Positions 1 to 8,267 of a stretch of 64,000 bases of DNA are shown here, one piece after another; positions within the stretch are counted from its first letter, which is position 1, and each line of letters begins with the position of its first letter. This DNA comes from CBDUXT01 sp965371245 (GTDB lineage: Bacteria; Planctomycetota; Phycisphaerae; UBA1845), in NCBI GenBank assembly GCA_965371245.1, contig CBDUXT010000002.1:1-64000 (forward strand). The letters run 5' to 3'. The translations under genes were made by a program, and so were the position numbers. The notes under the pieces are model-generated. The model was not told where the DNA came from, did no database searches, and was given only the letters and a program-made list of their open reading frames with translations.

Positions 1-99
1 ATCCTGAAGGATCAGCTCCAAGAACTCCATGTGGTTGAGCCCGTTGCCGGCGGCCTCCTGTATCACCCGCGCCCCCAACTCGCCGGCTTTGCCCGCCCG
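1..99 (-). pseudogene. IstB-like (IS21 helper) N-terminal fragment, cut by window edge
   Basis: Reading the minus strand, an open frame runs off the left window edge with residues like GKAGELGARVIQEA followed by HMEFLELILQD. The 'FLELxLxD' segment resembles the N-terminal part of IS21-family IstB ATP-binding helper proteins. No start codon or upstream gene body is visible; the frame joins abruptly to the reverse-transcriptase relic at about 100-110. It is either a fused remnant or the edge of an IS21-type element lying left of the window. The assignment is from memory of the family pattern and is tentative. Confidence 0.35.
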
Positions 100-109
100 C
101 TGACAGGCA

Positions 110-301
110 CGCTTTGGTTGGTTCGTAAATGTCGCGGCCCAGGTGATCTCAAAGAGCCTTGATAAGCGTGGTGTCCGCTACCGCATAAATGCCGTAGTAT
201 TGACGGAAATACCGCTTGTAGTTTGCGTCAGGGCTGCTCTTGATCCAACGCCATGCCCGATGCAGGTTGTCTTCTGTGCAGAGCTTATCGAGCATCGCCA
301 T
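110..301 (-). pseudogene. Reverse-transcriptase-like N-terminal relic with in-frame TGA
   Basis: From an ATG at 301 the minus strand reads a peptide beginning MAMLDKLCTEDNLHRAW and continuing with WRWIKSSPDANYKRYFRQ and YAVADTTLIKAL. It then meets TGA (149-151), after which the same frame continues with DHLGRDIYEPTKACL before similarity ends. This arrangement (WRWI, NYK.YFR, YAVAD, YEPTKA) is what I recall of the N-terminus of RNA-directed DNA polymerases of the defence-associated/unknown-group kind. TGA is one transition from CGA (Arg). The catalytic YxDD domain is absent, so this is a dead fragment. It lies just downstream of brxL in the same direction, as other island debris does. Confidence 0.45.
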
Positions 302-428
302 AACCGAGACACCTGCTAATCCTTCTTGCCTTCGCGCCTGCCCATTCGATACCTAGTGTCGTAGCCAACGATCAAGTCGGCTTCTTCCGCTGGCACTCCT
401 CCATCATCCGGCGAAAGTCGCCTTGGAA

Positions 429-2474
429 TCACTCGCACAGCGCCTTGATGAGCGCCTCGCGCGCATCAGCGTAGAACTGCACATCAATCTTCGTAGCCAT
501 GTCGTCGGGAAGCTCGAACAACTGCCGCCGGGACGACACGGGCATCAATAGCATCGTCGCCCCCTTGTCGATGGCGAGTTCGGCCACGCCCACTGCGTTG
601 TAGACCTGCTCGATGGTGCCACCGAGGTTGAGACCTCCTACGGCGATCAGCCCGCCCTTCATGTTCTTTTCGAGCAGCGAACCGCATAGCGCTAGGAGAG
701 CGGGGAGACCTACTGCCGTGCCGGAGCGTGAGGAATCGAAAGCGCGAAGCTGCACGGTGAACTCGTGCGCCCTTGGGTCGCGGTCGCCGACAAGCTCCTT
801 CGCGCGGGCGTAGAGATTCTGCACGCCGAAGTCCATGCTCTCCTTGAACGGCTTGGGCGTGGGCTGGTTCAGAATCTTTACGCCCGAACCAGGCCCCTCA
901 GTAATATCAATCCGAAAGAGACCGGGGTTTTCGTCCTGACCGCCCGGACTGATCGCCCACACCTGCCCCGGTGGTAACGGATCGGTGCCGATGCTGTCAT
1001 CGCTCTGGATTTCCGGCGTCACCACGAATTTCTCCACGCCGTCGTGGCCGATCTGGTAGCTGAAATGCGTGTTGCGAAACTCCGCAGACCCGATCCGCTT
1101 CTGCTGCTCCTTCACCCGGCGACGACACTCAAGTGCCAGCCGCACCGCCCACTCCAAGTCCTCGTCGGCCACGGGCATCTCCGGGTCGGGATAGAGCAGC
1201 TTGAGAAGCCCGCTGATCGTCTTCTGCACACCCGTCGTGTCTCGACCACTCAACGCGCCGCCGAAGAACACGCGATCTTGAAGCACGGAGACCCGGCTCT
1301 GATTCCGCAGCCGATTCCAACACTCCGCTAGGAAGTCGCTGACCAAGCCGAAGTGATCGGTGAAAAGCTCCCTGTTCATCTTTGGAATGTCCCACCCCGG
1401 CAGGTAGGCGTGGATGCGATCCATGAAGGGCGTTCGCTCACGCATCTCTACCGGAAACGGGCCAAACAGGTGGCCGATCCGCTGCTGATGAACAACATCC
1501 ACATCGAAGTTGCCTACCATCACGATGCCGCCGTCGGCGCGAATGCTCTCCTTGCCCCGGCTGAACTCGCCGGACTCCATGTACCCCTGCATGATGTTGA
1601 CGCCATCCTTCTGGTCGAAGGACACGCCGCCAATTTCATCGAAGCACACGGCATCGTATTGGCACACCAACCCCCGCTGCCCGGTGGAGTTGTTCACAAA
1701 CATCCGGGCGACGCTCGCCTTGCCGCCGGAGATCAGATGCGAATAGGGTGACACCTGCTGAAAGAGATGGCTCTTACCCGTACCCGCCGGGCCAAGCTCG
1801 ACCATGTTGTAGTTGCGTTCGACAAACGGCACCATACGCAGCAGCACGATGTCCTGCGTGCGTTCCGAGAGTGCATCCGGTTCCAGCCCGATGCTGCGGA
1901 TCAAAAACTTCTTCCACTCCTCGGTCGTAAACATCGCACGCCCCTGAGCAAGCGAGTCCAGCACTTCCCGCTTGGACAACTGGATTGGACGGATCGCCTC
2001 AACGCCGAACGGCCTCCCACTCTTCTCCTGCGCGATGGCCGCGTCGTAGACCAGCGTAATCTCGGCGTAGAACCCTCCGGTGAGCATCCGCTCATGCTCA
2101 TGCACAAGTTCCGATGAAATGCGTGCGTCGTTCAACGACAGACTCGGAAGCTCGGCGAGGTATGAATCCGACTTCGCATCGAGCCGCGCCTTGATAATGT
2201 CGATGATCTTCACCGAACCCTGCTCACGCGACCGCGACCTGAACAGTTCCTCTTCCCCAGCCCGAACGGCACGATCCGAAAGCTGCCGCGAGACGATCTT
2301 CAACCCTTCTTCGATCTCCACCGGGTCGATGCTTGCGCAATAGCGACCCAGCAGGAACTCGCAGACATAGGTGGGTACGGGGTACTGCCCCTTGAACTGG
2401 CGTACCAAGTCCTTCCGAACGATGTACCCGTCGAACCCCTTGGCCGACAAATTATCGAGTGCGTCAAGCTCCAT
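429..2474 (-). CDS. brxL: BREX Lon-like AAA+ protein BrxL
   Basis: This 681-residue protein matches BrxL of type 1 BREX phage-defence systems. An N-terminal region (about 1-200) precedes an AAA+ core with Walker A GPAGTGKS (about 228-235) and a Walker B-like AVCFDEIGG (about 275-283). A Lon-protease-like fold closes the protein (from about 560; GTAVGLPALLALCGSLL, then GGLNLGGTIEQVYNAVGVAE). I do not see the classical Lon Ser-Lys dyad: the segment that should carry GGLKEK has no such lysine, so ATP-dependent DNA remodelling is likelier than proteolysis. The ATG at 2474 lies 9 bases after the pglZ stop, so it is the last gene of the operon. It is the only BREX core gene here that is full length. 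Confidence 0.9.
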   Translation of the reverse strand: MELDALDNLSAKGFDGYIVRKDLVRQFKGQYPVPTYVCEFLLGRYCASIDPVEIEEGLKIVSRQLSDRAVRAGEEELFRSRSREQGSVKIIDIIKARLDAKSDSYLAELPSLSLNDARISSELVHEHERMLTGGFYAEITLVYDAAIAQEKSGRPFGVEAIRPIQLSKREVLDSLAQGRAMFTTEEWKKFLIRSIGLEPDALSERTQDIVLLRMVPFVERNYNMVELGPAGTGKSHLFQQVSPYSHLISGGKASVARMFVNNSTGQRGLVCQYDAVCFDEIGGVSFDQKDGVNIMQGYMESGEFSRGKESIRADGGIVMVGNFDVDVVHQQRIGHLFGPFPVEMRERTPFMDRIHAYLPGWDIPKMNRELFTDHFGLVSDFLAECWNRLRNQSRVSVLQDRVFFGGALSGRDTTGVQKTISGLLKLLYPDPEMPVADEDLEWAVRLALECRRRVKEQQKRIGSAEFRNTHFSYQIGHDGVEKFVVTPEIQSDDSIGTDPLPPGQVWAISPGGQDENPGLFRIDITEGPGSGVKILNQPTPKPFKESMDFGVQNLYARAKELVGDRDPRAHEFTVQLRAFDSSRSGTAVGLPALLALCGSLLEKNMKGGLIAVGGLNLGGTIEQVYNAVGVAELAIDKGATMLLMPVSSRRQLFELPDDMATKIDVQFYADAREALIKALCE

Positions 2475-2483
2475 CGTCTATCC

Positions 2484-4073
2484 TCATCCGCCCACCATCG
2501 TGGACTGTTTAGCAATCGTCCTGTCGTCGTTTGTTACCAGCACCACCGCAGCCGCCGTACCTTCGAGCGAGTCATCGTCTACGAGCAACGCCACTGAGCC
2601 ATCCTTCTCAACAGCCTTAGCCTGCTTGTCCGCCGCAACCGAGGTGTCTTTGTCAGCAGGTTTCGTGCGAATGTCCGCCATCAGTCCGGCCATCACACCC
2701 TCAACCTGCACACGGCATCGCAGCCCAACCCACTTGATGGACTTGATCGAAGCCTTCGGCCTCGCCGCTTTCCCCGCACGCACGGTGAACTCCGGGATCA
2801 GGCACTCCTGAACGCTCAGACTCCCATGCGCGTAGTCCAAAGACGCGCGAAAGCACGAGATGCCCGGTGCCATCGCAATCCGCACATCCGGCGACCAGTG
2901 CCACATCATCGTAGGCACCTTCACCGACGACTTGCTCTTCAACACGGCGCAGCGACCCCAGCGTGCCTCCGCCAAATAGCTCGTCATTTGCACCTTCGGC
3001 ATTCCGCCGGGCAACAACAGCCAGCCGTGATCGGTCACGATCCGTATCTCTTCCCATCCCGCATCCAGCAAGGAGCGTATTCGATCCGCCAGTCCCCGCA
3101 CCTCTTCATCAATCCGCCAAGCCAGCTTCCATCCCTGCTTGTGGCCATTGGTGTCGATACTGCCCGCCTCCGTCCACGCCCGCTTGTTGACATCCCCGGT
3201 GTCGTCGCCGTGCAGCACATCGAAGCCGCGATCAACGAGTAGCCGCCGAAACAGGTCGATGGTCAGCAGCTTCCCCGATTCCTTGATCGCTGGGCAAAAA
3301 TCATCACCGTCGCTGTCCGTACCGAGCAGGTCGGCCACGGGCGACACGGCGGGCTTGGCCGTCGCCGTAACAGGCGGCAATGCAACCCATCGCCAGTCGG
3401 CGTCCACCTTCCAGCCCTTGCCTTCCATGACAGCCTTGAGTTTCTGCGCCACATCGAATCGCAGACCCTCGGCGAAGAGAATGCTACACCCGGTCTTGGA
3501 TTCCGACAGCGCCTTGGCGTGCTGCTCGACATCCTCGCACAGACGCGGCATGTCTTTGACCAATCCCTGAAACCGCTCCGCGCCGGCTTCGAGCCACGGC
3601 TGATACACGGCGGCGACCGCAGCATGTACGGCCTTGGCATCATCCGACGCACGCAGGGAATGTTGAACACTCGCCAGAGCGTCGAGCATGGCCGCGTCCG
3701 CCTTCCAGCCTGATGACACATACGCCTCGGCGAAGACCTCAAGCGTGCCTCCCCCCATCGTGTCCTTGCACACCTCCGCCATGACGGCCAGATGCTCCAG
3801 CGCGGTCGCCAGCGACGCTTGGCCGAGTTCTGCCCACACCCATTCGCGTCGCTTGCCGTGGGTGTCCTCCAGCTTGATGATCGCGGCGGCTGCGTCGTTC
3901 GGTGCGAGCGTCGTCAGTTTCTCCAACGCCCCGCGCAGGTCGTCTTCCAGTTTGTCATTGTCCTGCGGCCAGCATGACTCATCGCGGAACAGATTGTCCG
4001 GCGGGTTGGCCGCGCGTAGGCGTTCGGGGATGTGGGGATTTCGTTTGGGCGCTTCGGCAAAGCGATCCCACAC
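2484..4073 (-). pseudogene. pglZ: PglZ (BREX phosphatase), C-terminal part after an in-frame stop
   Basis: This open frame of 529 codons is the C-terminal two thirds of a PglZ-family alkaline-phosphatase-like protein. It carries AEGLRFDVAQKL (the EGLRxD metal-binding motif, about residue 202 of this part), VTDHGWLLLPGGMP (about 346) and YAHGSLSVQECL. It is in the same frame as the segment ending at 4083: the codons between are TAA (4085-4083), TGG, CAA, ACG, then GTG at 4073. One nonsense codon therefore splits a gene of about 788 codons. An ATG overlaps the stop (TAATG) but is in another frame, so reinitiation would need the GTG at 4073, which sits too far from the AAGGAG to be efficient. 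I infer loss of function, unless the stop is read through or is a base-call error. Confidence 0.85.
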
Positions 4074-4082
4074 CGTTTGCCA

Positions 4083-4850
4083 TTAGCTCTCCTTGCGACC
4101 CAGATGCTCAGCCCCGACGATCTCGCCGTCGGCCTCCGGGTCGAAGTCGAAGTCGCCCTTGCACACGCTACGGAAGGCATCCCACTCGCTGGCGTTGAAT
4201 CCGTCGCGGGTGGCCTTCGGGTCGTTGAGCCACTTGAGCAAGCTCCGCACCGCGTCGGGTGCGGCCAGCTTGTTGAAGTCCGACGCATCCAGTTTGCCCG
4301 TTAGCTCGGAGATGAGCGCGTCAGCCAACATGGGCAGCGCCCGCTTCATCGCTTTCTGTGTTGCGGCATCACGGGCGACATCGAGACCCAGCCCGCCCTT
4401 GTCCGTTTGCAGGAACGCTAAAATCGTCCAGTCCTTCGCGCTGTGTTGTGTCCAGAACACGCCGAGGTATTGCAGCGCAGCCAGCGGTTGCAGGTGCGGG
4501 TCGCAGTCTTCGACCGCCCGAAGCTCCTGCCGACTGACGCCGGGCAGGTACAGGATCGGCGTTGTCTCTTCCGGCCAGTCCGCCTCCGGCAGCGTTCGAC
4601 CGATCATGCACCGCAGCCAGATGGCCGGGCCTGTCTTGCTTGCCGTGTCGTAGTCGCCGAGCGTCAGGAAGTGCGGCAGGGCTTCGCGCAGGCGCTCGGC
4701 CAGCGGTTCCCACTGGCGCTCCTTGTCCGTCCAAAGCACGACCGCCGGAGCCACCATGTCGTTGCGGTTGTAGTCCGACGCCCCCGCCAGTGATGCCACC
4801 AATGCATCGAGGAACGTCGCACCGGGCGCTGGCATGCCATTGGGGTTCAC
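4083..4850 (-). pseudogene. pglZ: PglZ (BREX phosphatase), N-terminal part ending at in-frame TAA
   Basis: These 255 codons are the N-terminal third of the same pglZ gene, starting at GTG 4850 with a well-placed AAGGAG ahead of it. The start overlaps the stop of the upstream nucleotidyltransferase gene (TAGTG), so the two are translationally coupled. Typical N-terminal PglZ text is seen: APAVVLWTDKERQWEPLAERL, LPHFLTLGDYD and YLPGVSRQELR. The reading frame stops at TAA 4085-4083 after GAEHLGRKES and continues open downstream. A diverged second copy of its first ~75 codons lies at about 6895-7129. In BREX, PglZ is an essential core component, so this break should disable the system. Confidence 0.85.
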
Positions 4851-5689
4851 TAGTCCGCTCCTTCGATTTTGAAGTCGTCGAGAAGAGCGTTGATCTGCTC
4901 ATAAACATCGCGGCGAATCAGTTCGCGCTCCTCTACGTCGGTGATCTCCAGGAAATCCGCCACCGCAGTCGGCCCGTACGCGCGCGTCGACTTGAATTTA
5001 CCCGCGATCTTCCGCAGCCCTTCCTGTACGAGACTATGGGCGATGTGCGGGCGAAACTCGCTGGCCAAGCCATCAATACTTCCTGGGTATTGCTTCACAC
5101 AGAAGTAGAGGTCGTAGGGGTCCTTTTCTTTGAGCCGACCATCCAGAGCCATCCCCTTCATCACGAAGAACGGGACGAGCGACGCCACGCGAATGGTAGC
5201 CGTGTCCTCCGCGCCGCTCGGGAGAGTACCCGTGAGCTGGACCTCGACGGCCATATCAAGGGCCAGATCGCAGCCGCGCGCCTTCCTGGGCCTGACACCC
5301 TGAACGTTCTGGGTGCGGTGACTTCTTCCGGTCCCCCCGTATTCGCCGGCAAGTAGATCGACCTCTACGACAATGTCTCGCCCACCGGCCGGCACCCGAC
5401 GTTGGAAGATGAAAGGCTGGCGTTGCCGATCCTGTTCGTACCCGCAGCCAAGAAGAAGCTCACGGATCGTAGTGTACCCTGCGTCGGTCAGCTTCCGGTG
5501 ATCGAGGGCGAGGTCCACGTCCAGGCTGCCCACGTGTTTGGGCTCGGCCGACGGGAACAACAGCTCCGGGACCCATCCACCAACGAGTACCGTGTTGTCA
5601 TGCTACTCTCCCAGAAGCCGGGTCAATTCAAGCAGAACCGACCTCGCTGCCGCTACCGCGTCCGCTTCATAGTCCGGTCGGGTCACCAT
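4850..5689 (-). pseudogene. abiEii: AbiEii-type nucleotidyltransferase toxin, broken at codon 29 (TAG)
   Basis: From ATG 5689, which overlaps the end of the AbiEi gene by 7 bases, the frame reads 28 codons (MVTRPDYEADAV...LLELTRLLGE). It meets TAG at 5605-5603, then continues HDNTVLVGGWVPELLF and on to 4850. After the stop the AbiEii/AbiGii hallmarks are present: LVGGW, the nucleotidyltransferase GSLDVDLALD motif, and the C-terminal MKGMALDGRLKEKDPYDLY motif. Full length would be about 279 residues. TAG is one change from TAC/TAT, and 'GEYxD' fits the family. A TTG at 5560 could restart, but it would drop the LVGGW segment. Toxin loss with retention of the antitoxin is expected in decaying type IV systems. 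Confidence 0.8.
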
Positions 5690-6732
5690 TGCTTTTGAAT
5701 CACCCTATCCAGAATCGCTTGAGCGGCTTCCTCGCCGCGCCCGCCCGCGCCGACCAGGTCCAGGTACGCCTGTACCGGTGATACCGTGGCCAACCCGTCG
5801 ATGTCACACGCCCCGTAGAACACGCCTTCGTCACCGGGTTCGATGAGGGTCGCGTTCGCGCCGCTCTTGACCGGCTTGAGTCCTAGATCCGCCAGAAGCG
5901 CATCGATGTCTCCCGTTACGTATGCAGCCATCCCCTGGGCTCGCACCATCGGCGCGAACCGCAAGGCCGCCGAAAAGCCGGTTAGCGCGAATTGTTCGCC
6001 CTGGGCCGAACACGCCTCAGCGAGTCGCTGTTCCACTTCCCGAGCCGGTGCCAGCGAGTAGCAGGGATACTTGTGATGCCGGCGGTACCTTTGGCTCTGG
6101 GACCATTCGGCGAGCAGAGCCGCCGGCTCAGCTAGCTGGACGCCGCCGGACTCCGGACAAATCCATTCGCGATCGCGAAGCAGCTTCTTGACATTCGATG
6201 CCTGACCGATGCTCACGTCAGCCTCGCACGCCAGGTCCTGCAGCTTCCACGACCGATGTGGATCGTGGAGCAAGACGCGCAGCACACGGCTGGCCTTGGG
6301 CGAGTAAAACGAACGTAGATCACGCCTTCGCGCTGGCGGGTTCTTCTCTCCGGATTTCTGAATGAACACTTGGCCGAATGACAGCCGACAGTTGCCTGCC
6401 AGATCGACGAAACCGACGCCTTCTTCCTTGCACAGCTCTGCCGTCCGCGGCGAAACATAGGGCGCGATGAACACCCCGTACGCACCGGGATGGGAGTCCC
6501 GGTATCGCAGCAATTGGTTGATGGCCTCGCGTGCTATCCGAGGCTGCCCGTTGCCTTTCACCTCTACGACCAGCAGGTGTTCTCGGTCCGGTGTCGCAAC
6601 CCGCACGACCGCGTCGGGCCGGAGTGGAGGTACCTCAAGCGTAGTCTGCTCGACGCGTACGAACGGTATCTCTTCCAAGCAGATCAGAAGCGCCTCGACC
6701 ACTGCGTTCTCAATCTGCTGTCTTTTTATCAT
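5683..6732 (-). CDS. abiEi: AbiEi-family antitoxin/repressor with PD-(D/E)XK-like N-terminal domain
   Basis: About 349 residues from ATG 6732; a TTG 15 bases upstream would lie inside an operator dyad and is less likely. The N-terminal ~130 residues look like a restriction-endonuclease fold: acidic LRPDAVVRV (D about 40) followed by LLVVEVKGNGQPR (E57, K59). A winged-helix segment follows (about 145-205; SPKASRVLRVLLHDPHRSWKL...SIGQASNVKKLL). The C-terminal part ends with ATVSPVQAYLDL, the motif shared by AbiEi type IV antitoxins. It overlaps the AbiEii toxin gene by 7 bases. AbiEi proteins are known to bind inverted repeats and repress their own operon; three dyads lie just upstream. Confidence 0.75.
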   Translation of the reverse strand: MIKRQQIENAVVEALLICLEEIPFVRVEQTTLEVPPLRPDAVVRVATPDREHLLVVEVKGNGQPRIAREAINQLLRYRDSHPGAYGVFIAPYVSPRTAELCKEEGVGFVDLAGNCRLSFGQVFIQKSGEKNPPARRRDLRSFYSPKASRVLRVLLHDPHRSWKLQDLACEADVSIGQASNVKKLLRDREWICPESGGVQLAEPAALLAEWSQSQRYRRHHKYPCYSLAPAREVEQRLAEACSAQGEQFALTGFSAALRFAPMVRAQGMAAYVTGDIDALLADLGLKPVKSGANATLIEPGDEGVFYGACDIDGLATVSPVQAYLDLVGAGGRGEEAAQAILDRVIQKQW

Positions 6733-6741
6733 AAACGGCAC

Positions 6742-6834
6742 TTTCAACAGGCGTTGAAACTATTCGTTACGGTGAAATACGCTCAGAATTGTACCACTTT
6801 TCACCTGAAAAGCAAGTTTCAACGGTTGCTGAAA
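6742..6834 (-). promoter_or_regulatory. Promoter with three dyads upstream of abiEi
   Basis: On the minus strand a -35 TTGCTT (6815-6810) and -10 TACAAT (6793-6788) are 16 bases apart. Three inverted repeats surround them: TTTCAAC/GTTGAAA (6742-6759, perfect), CTTTTCA/TGAAAAG (6797-6812, perfect, inside the spacer) and TTTCAAC/GCTGAAA (6817-6834, one mismatch). This layout suits autorepression by the winged-helix AbiEi protein. Because abiEi, abiEii, pglZ and brxL follow with no gap above 9 bases, this promoter probably drives all four. Confidence 0.6.
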
Positions 6835-7129
6835 TAGGTCTAGACGCCGATTTCGAGGAAGGCCCGATAACATCTTCCGCCGCAGCTCGTGCCGCCCGTC
6901 CCTTCCCGGTGACCTTCCTCGCCCCGTAATCACCGAGCGTCAGGAAGTGTGGCAGAGATTCGCGCAGGCGCTCGGCCAGCGCTTCCCACTGGCGATCCTT
7001 GTCCGTCCACAGCACGACCGCCGGAGCCACCATGTCATCGCCGTTGTAGTCCGACGCCTTCGCCAGCGACGCGAGGATGGCGTCGAACACGGTCTTGAGC
7101 GCCTTGGATGTGCTTGTTTCTACCGACAC
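6767..7129 (-). pseudogene. 5' fragment of a second pglZ copy
   Basis: From GTG 7129 (AAGGAGG upstream) the peptide matches the start of the PglZ at 4850 over about 75 residues: SDYNGDDMVAPAVVLWTDKD, then RLRESLPHFLTLGDY. After GDY it diverges to GARKVTGKGRAARAAAEDV, which is not PglZ, and runs into the abiEi promoter region. The start overlaps the end of the ART-like gene by 10 bases. I read it as the original pglZ start, cut when the AbiE cassette plus a related pglZ were brought in. The two copies differ at many bases, so it is not a fresh tandem duplication. Confidence 0.8.
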
Positions 7130-7755
7130 GCCACACTTGCCCTCCTTGCATCTCCCGGAAAGACTATGATGTCAGACTCATTCCGACCCTCCATGTACGC
7201 TAGTATTTCTTCTTTTGATATCTCGGCGCGGAAAATGACACACCCTTCGCCTTTGTCCTTTAGCATTTGCTCAGCTACACATATGCACGATGTCCAACTA
7301 ATGCCATCTTGCTCACCTTCGGAACAGGCCCGGTAGATTGTGACAGGGTTCCGGAGCTCATCGAAAGCCGCCTTCTCAGCAGCATTCTTGGTGACACCCC
7401 AAATTGCCTTAGCTTTGCGGAAGAGGTCTCCCCATGCAAGACGGTCTCGATAGCAACATTCCGCATTTCTGTAGGCCGTTCTGATCGTCTTCGCAAACTC
7501 CTCATCGGTTACCTTTCCGTCAAGTCGTTGGACCGCCGCGACCATCTCGCCGCCTCTGTATTGGTAGACATACCGTAGGCATCGGTTGTCTCTCATAGCG
7601 TCTACGAGGGTTCGCCCTTCCTGTGTGTAAACGGATATATCACGACCTGATTTGCTCGCCGCCTCACAGGCCTCCTGAAGGGTAGGAAAGACGATACTTC
7701 TTTCGTCTTTCCGATTGCTAGGCAAGTCGTTTTGGCAACTTCGATCCTCAGCCAT
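7120..7755 (-). CDS. BREX-embedded protein with ADP-ribosyltransferase-like C-terminal motifs (unrecognised)
   Basis: A 211-residue protein with no family I can name with certainty. The C-terminal ~75 residues carry an R-S-E type order seen in ADP-ribosyltransferase folds: TIYRAC (R142), GISWTS (S153-W-T), then a beta strand VIFRAEI, ISKEEILAYMEGR and NESDIIVFP (E193). The N-terminal half is charged and partly helical with four Cys. The ATG at 7755 has GGAGG upstream and overlaps the pglX fragment stop by 8 bases; the end overlaps the truncated pglZ start. It therefore sits between pglX and pglZ, translationally coupled to both, where BREX operons often carry accessory genes. The ART call is inference from motif order only. 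Confidence 0.55.
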   Translation of the reverse strand: MAEDRSCQNDLPSNRKDERSIVFPTLQEACEAASKSGRDISVYTQEGRTLVDAMRDNRCLRYVYQYRGGEMVAAVQRLDGKVTDEEFAKTIRTAYRNAECCYRDRLAWGDLFRKAKAIWGVTKNAAEKAAFDELRNPVTIYRACSEGEQDGISWTSCICVAEQMLKDKGEGCVIFRAEISKEEILAYMEGRNESDIIVFPGDARRASVACR

Positions 7756-8149
7756 CCTGCTTCACCTCCATGCGCAATTCTCGCTTTTGATCGAGCGTCA
7801 GGTGGACATCGTTCACGCGGTCGCCCGTGGGTTCGCCGTTGTCGTCGTAGAACCACGGATACTGGTCCTGCGGGCATTGCGGTTCCTTGCCGCGATCCTT
7901 CTTCCACTTGATGTTGGGTTTCTTGCGCAGGATGTTCGCCTCCGTGAAGGGGCGGATGTTCATCCGCACGCCGTCGTTGAGGTCGGGGTTCCAGCCGATG
8001 GGCTGATCTTCGATGGGCTTCCAGCGGACGAAGATGTCATACGGCGGTTCGCCCTCGGCGATCAGTTTGAGCTTCTCTTGAAGCTGCTGCGCGGCGAGCA
8101 GCCGGGCGTCCGCGCCGGATTCCTCTTGGGCGATGGCTTGTTCGCCCAC
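7748..8149 (-). pseudogene. pglX: PglX (BREX adenine methyltransferase) C-terminal remnant
   Basis: The 133-residue frame reads as the C-terminal end of a PglX-type methyltransferase: YDIFVRWKPIEDQPIGWNPD, LNDGVRMNIRPF, ILRKKPNIKWKKDRGKEP and DRVNDVHLTLDQKREL. Full PglX is over 1000 residues; the methyltransferase motifs are all missing. An in-frame TGA lies just upstream (8158-8156) and the similarity begins near 8140, so the upstream part was deleted. The 3' end overlaps the next gene (ATGGCTGA), which preserves the ancestral operon order. Confidence 0.75.
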
Positions 8150-8267
8150 GGACCATCACCTCGACGGGATACACTTCGATCTCGACCTTTGCTCATCTCA
8201 ATACTCCTTCATTGCCGTTCGATCCGTCTCGCGCCAATCGGCACTATGCCGCTCAGCGATAACTCAC

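Noticed and set aside
4081..4083. ATG overlapping the pglZ TAA (TAATG) as a start for the C-terminal half
   Set aside because: It is in a different frame and opens only a short unrelated frame; the C-terminal half continues the frame of the stop itself.
2474..6732. Stop-codon reassignment explaining TAA, TAG and TGA inside genes
   Set aside because: All three stops occur internally and all also end intact genes nearby, so no single reassigned codon fits.
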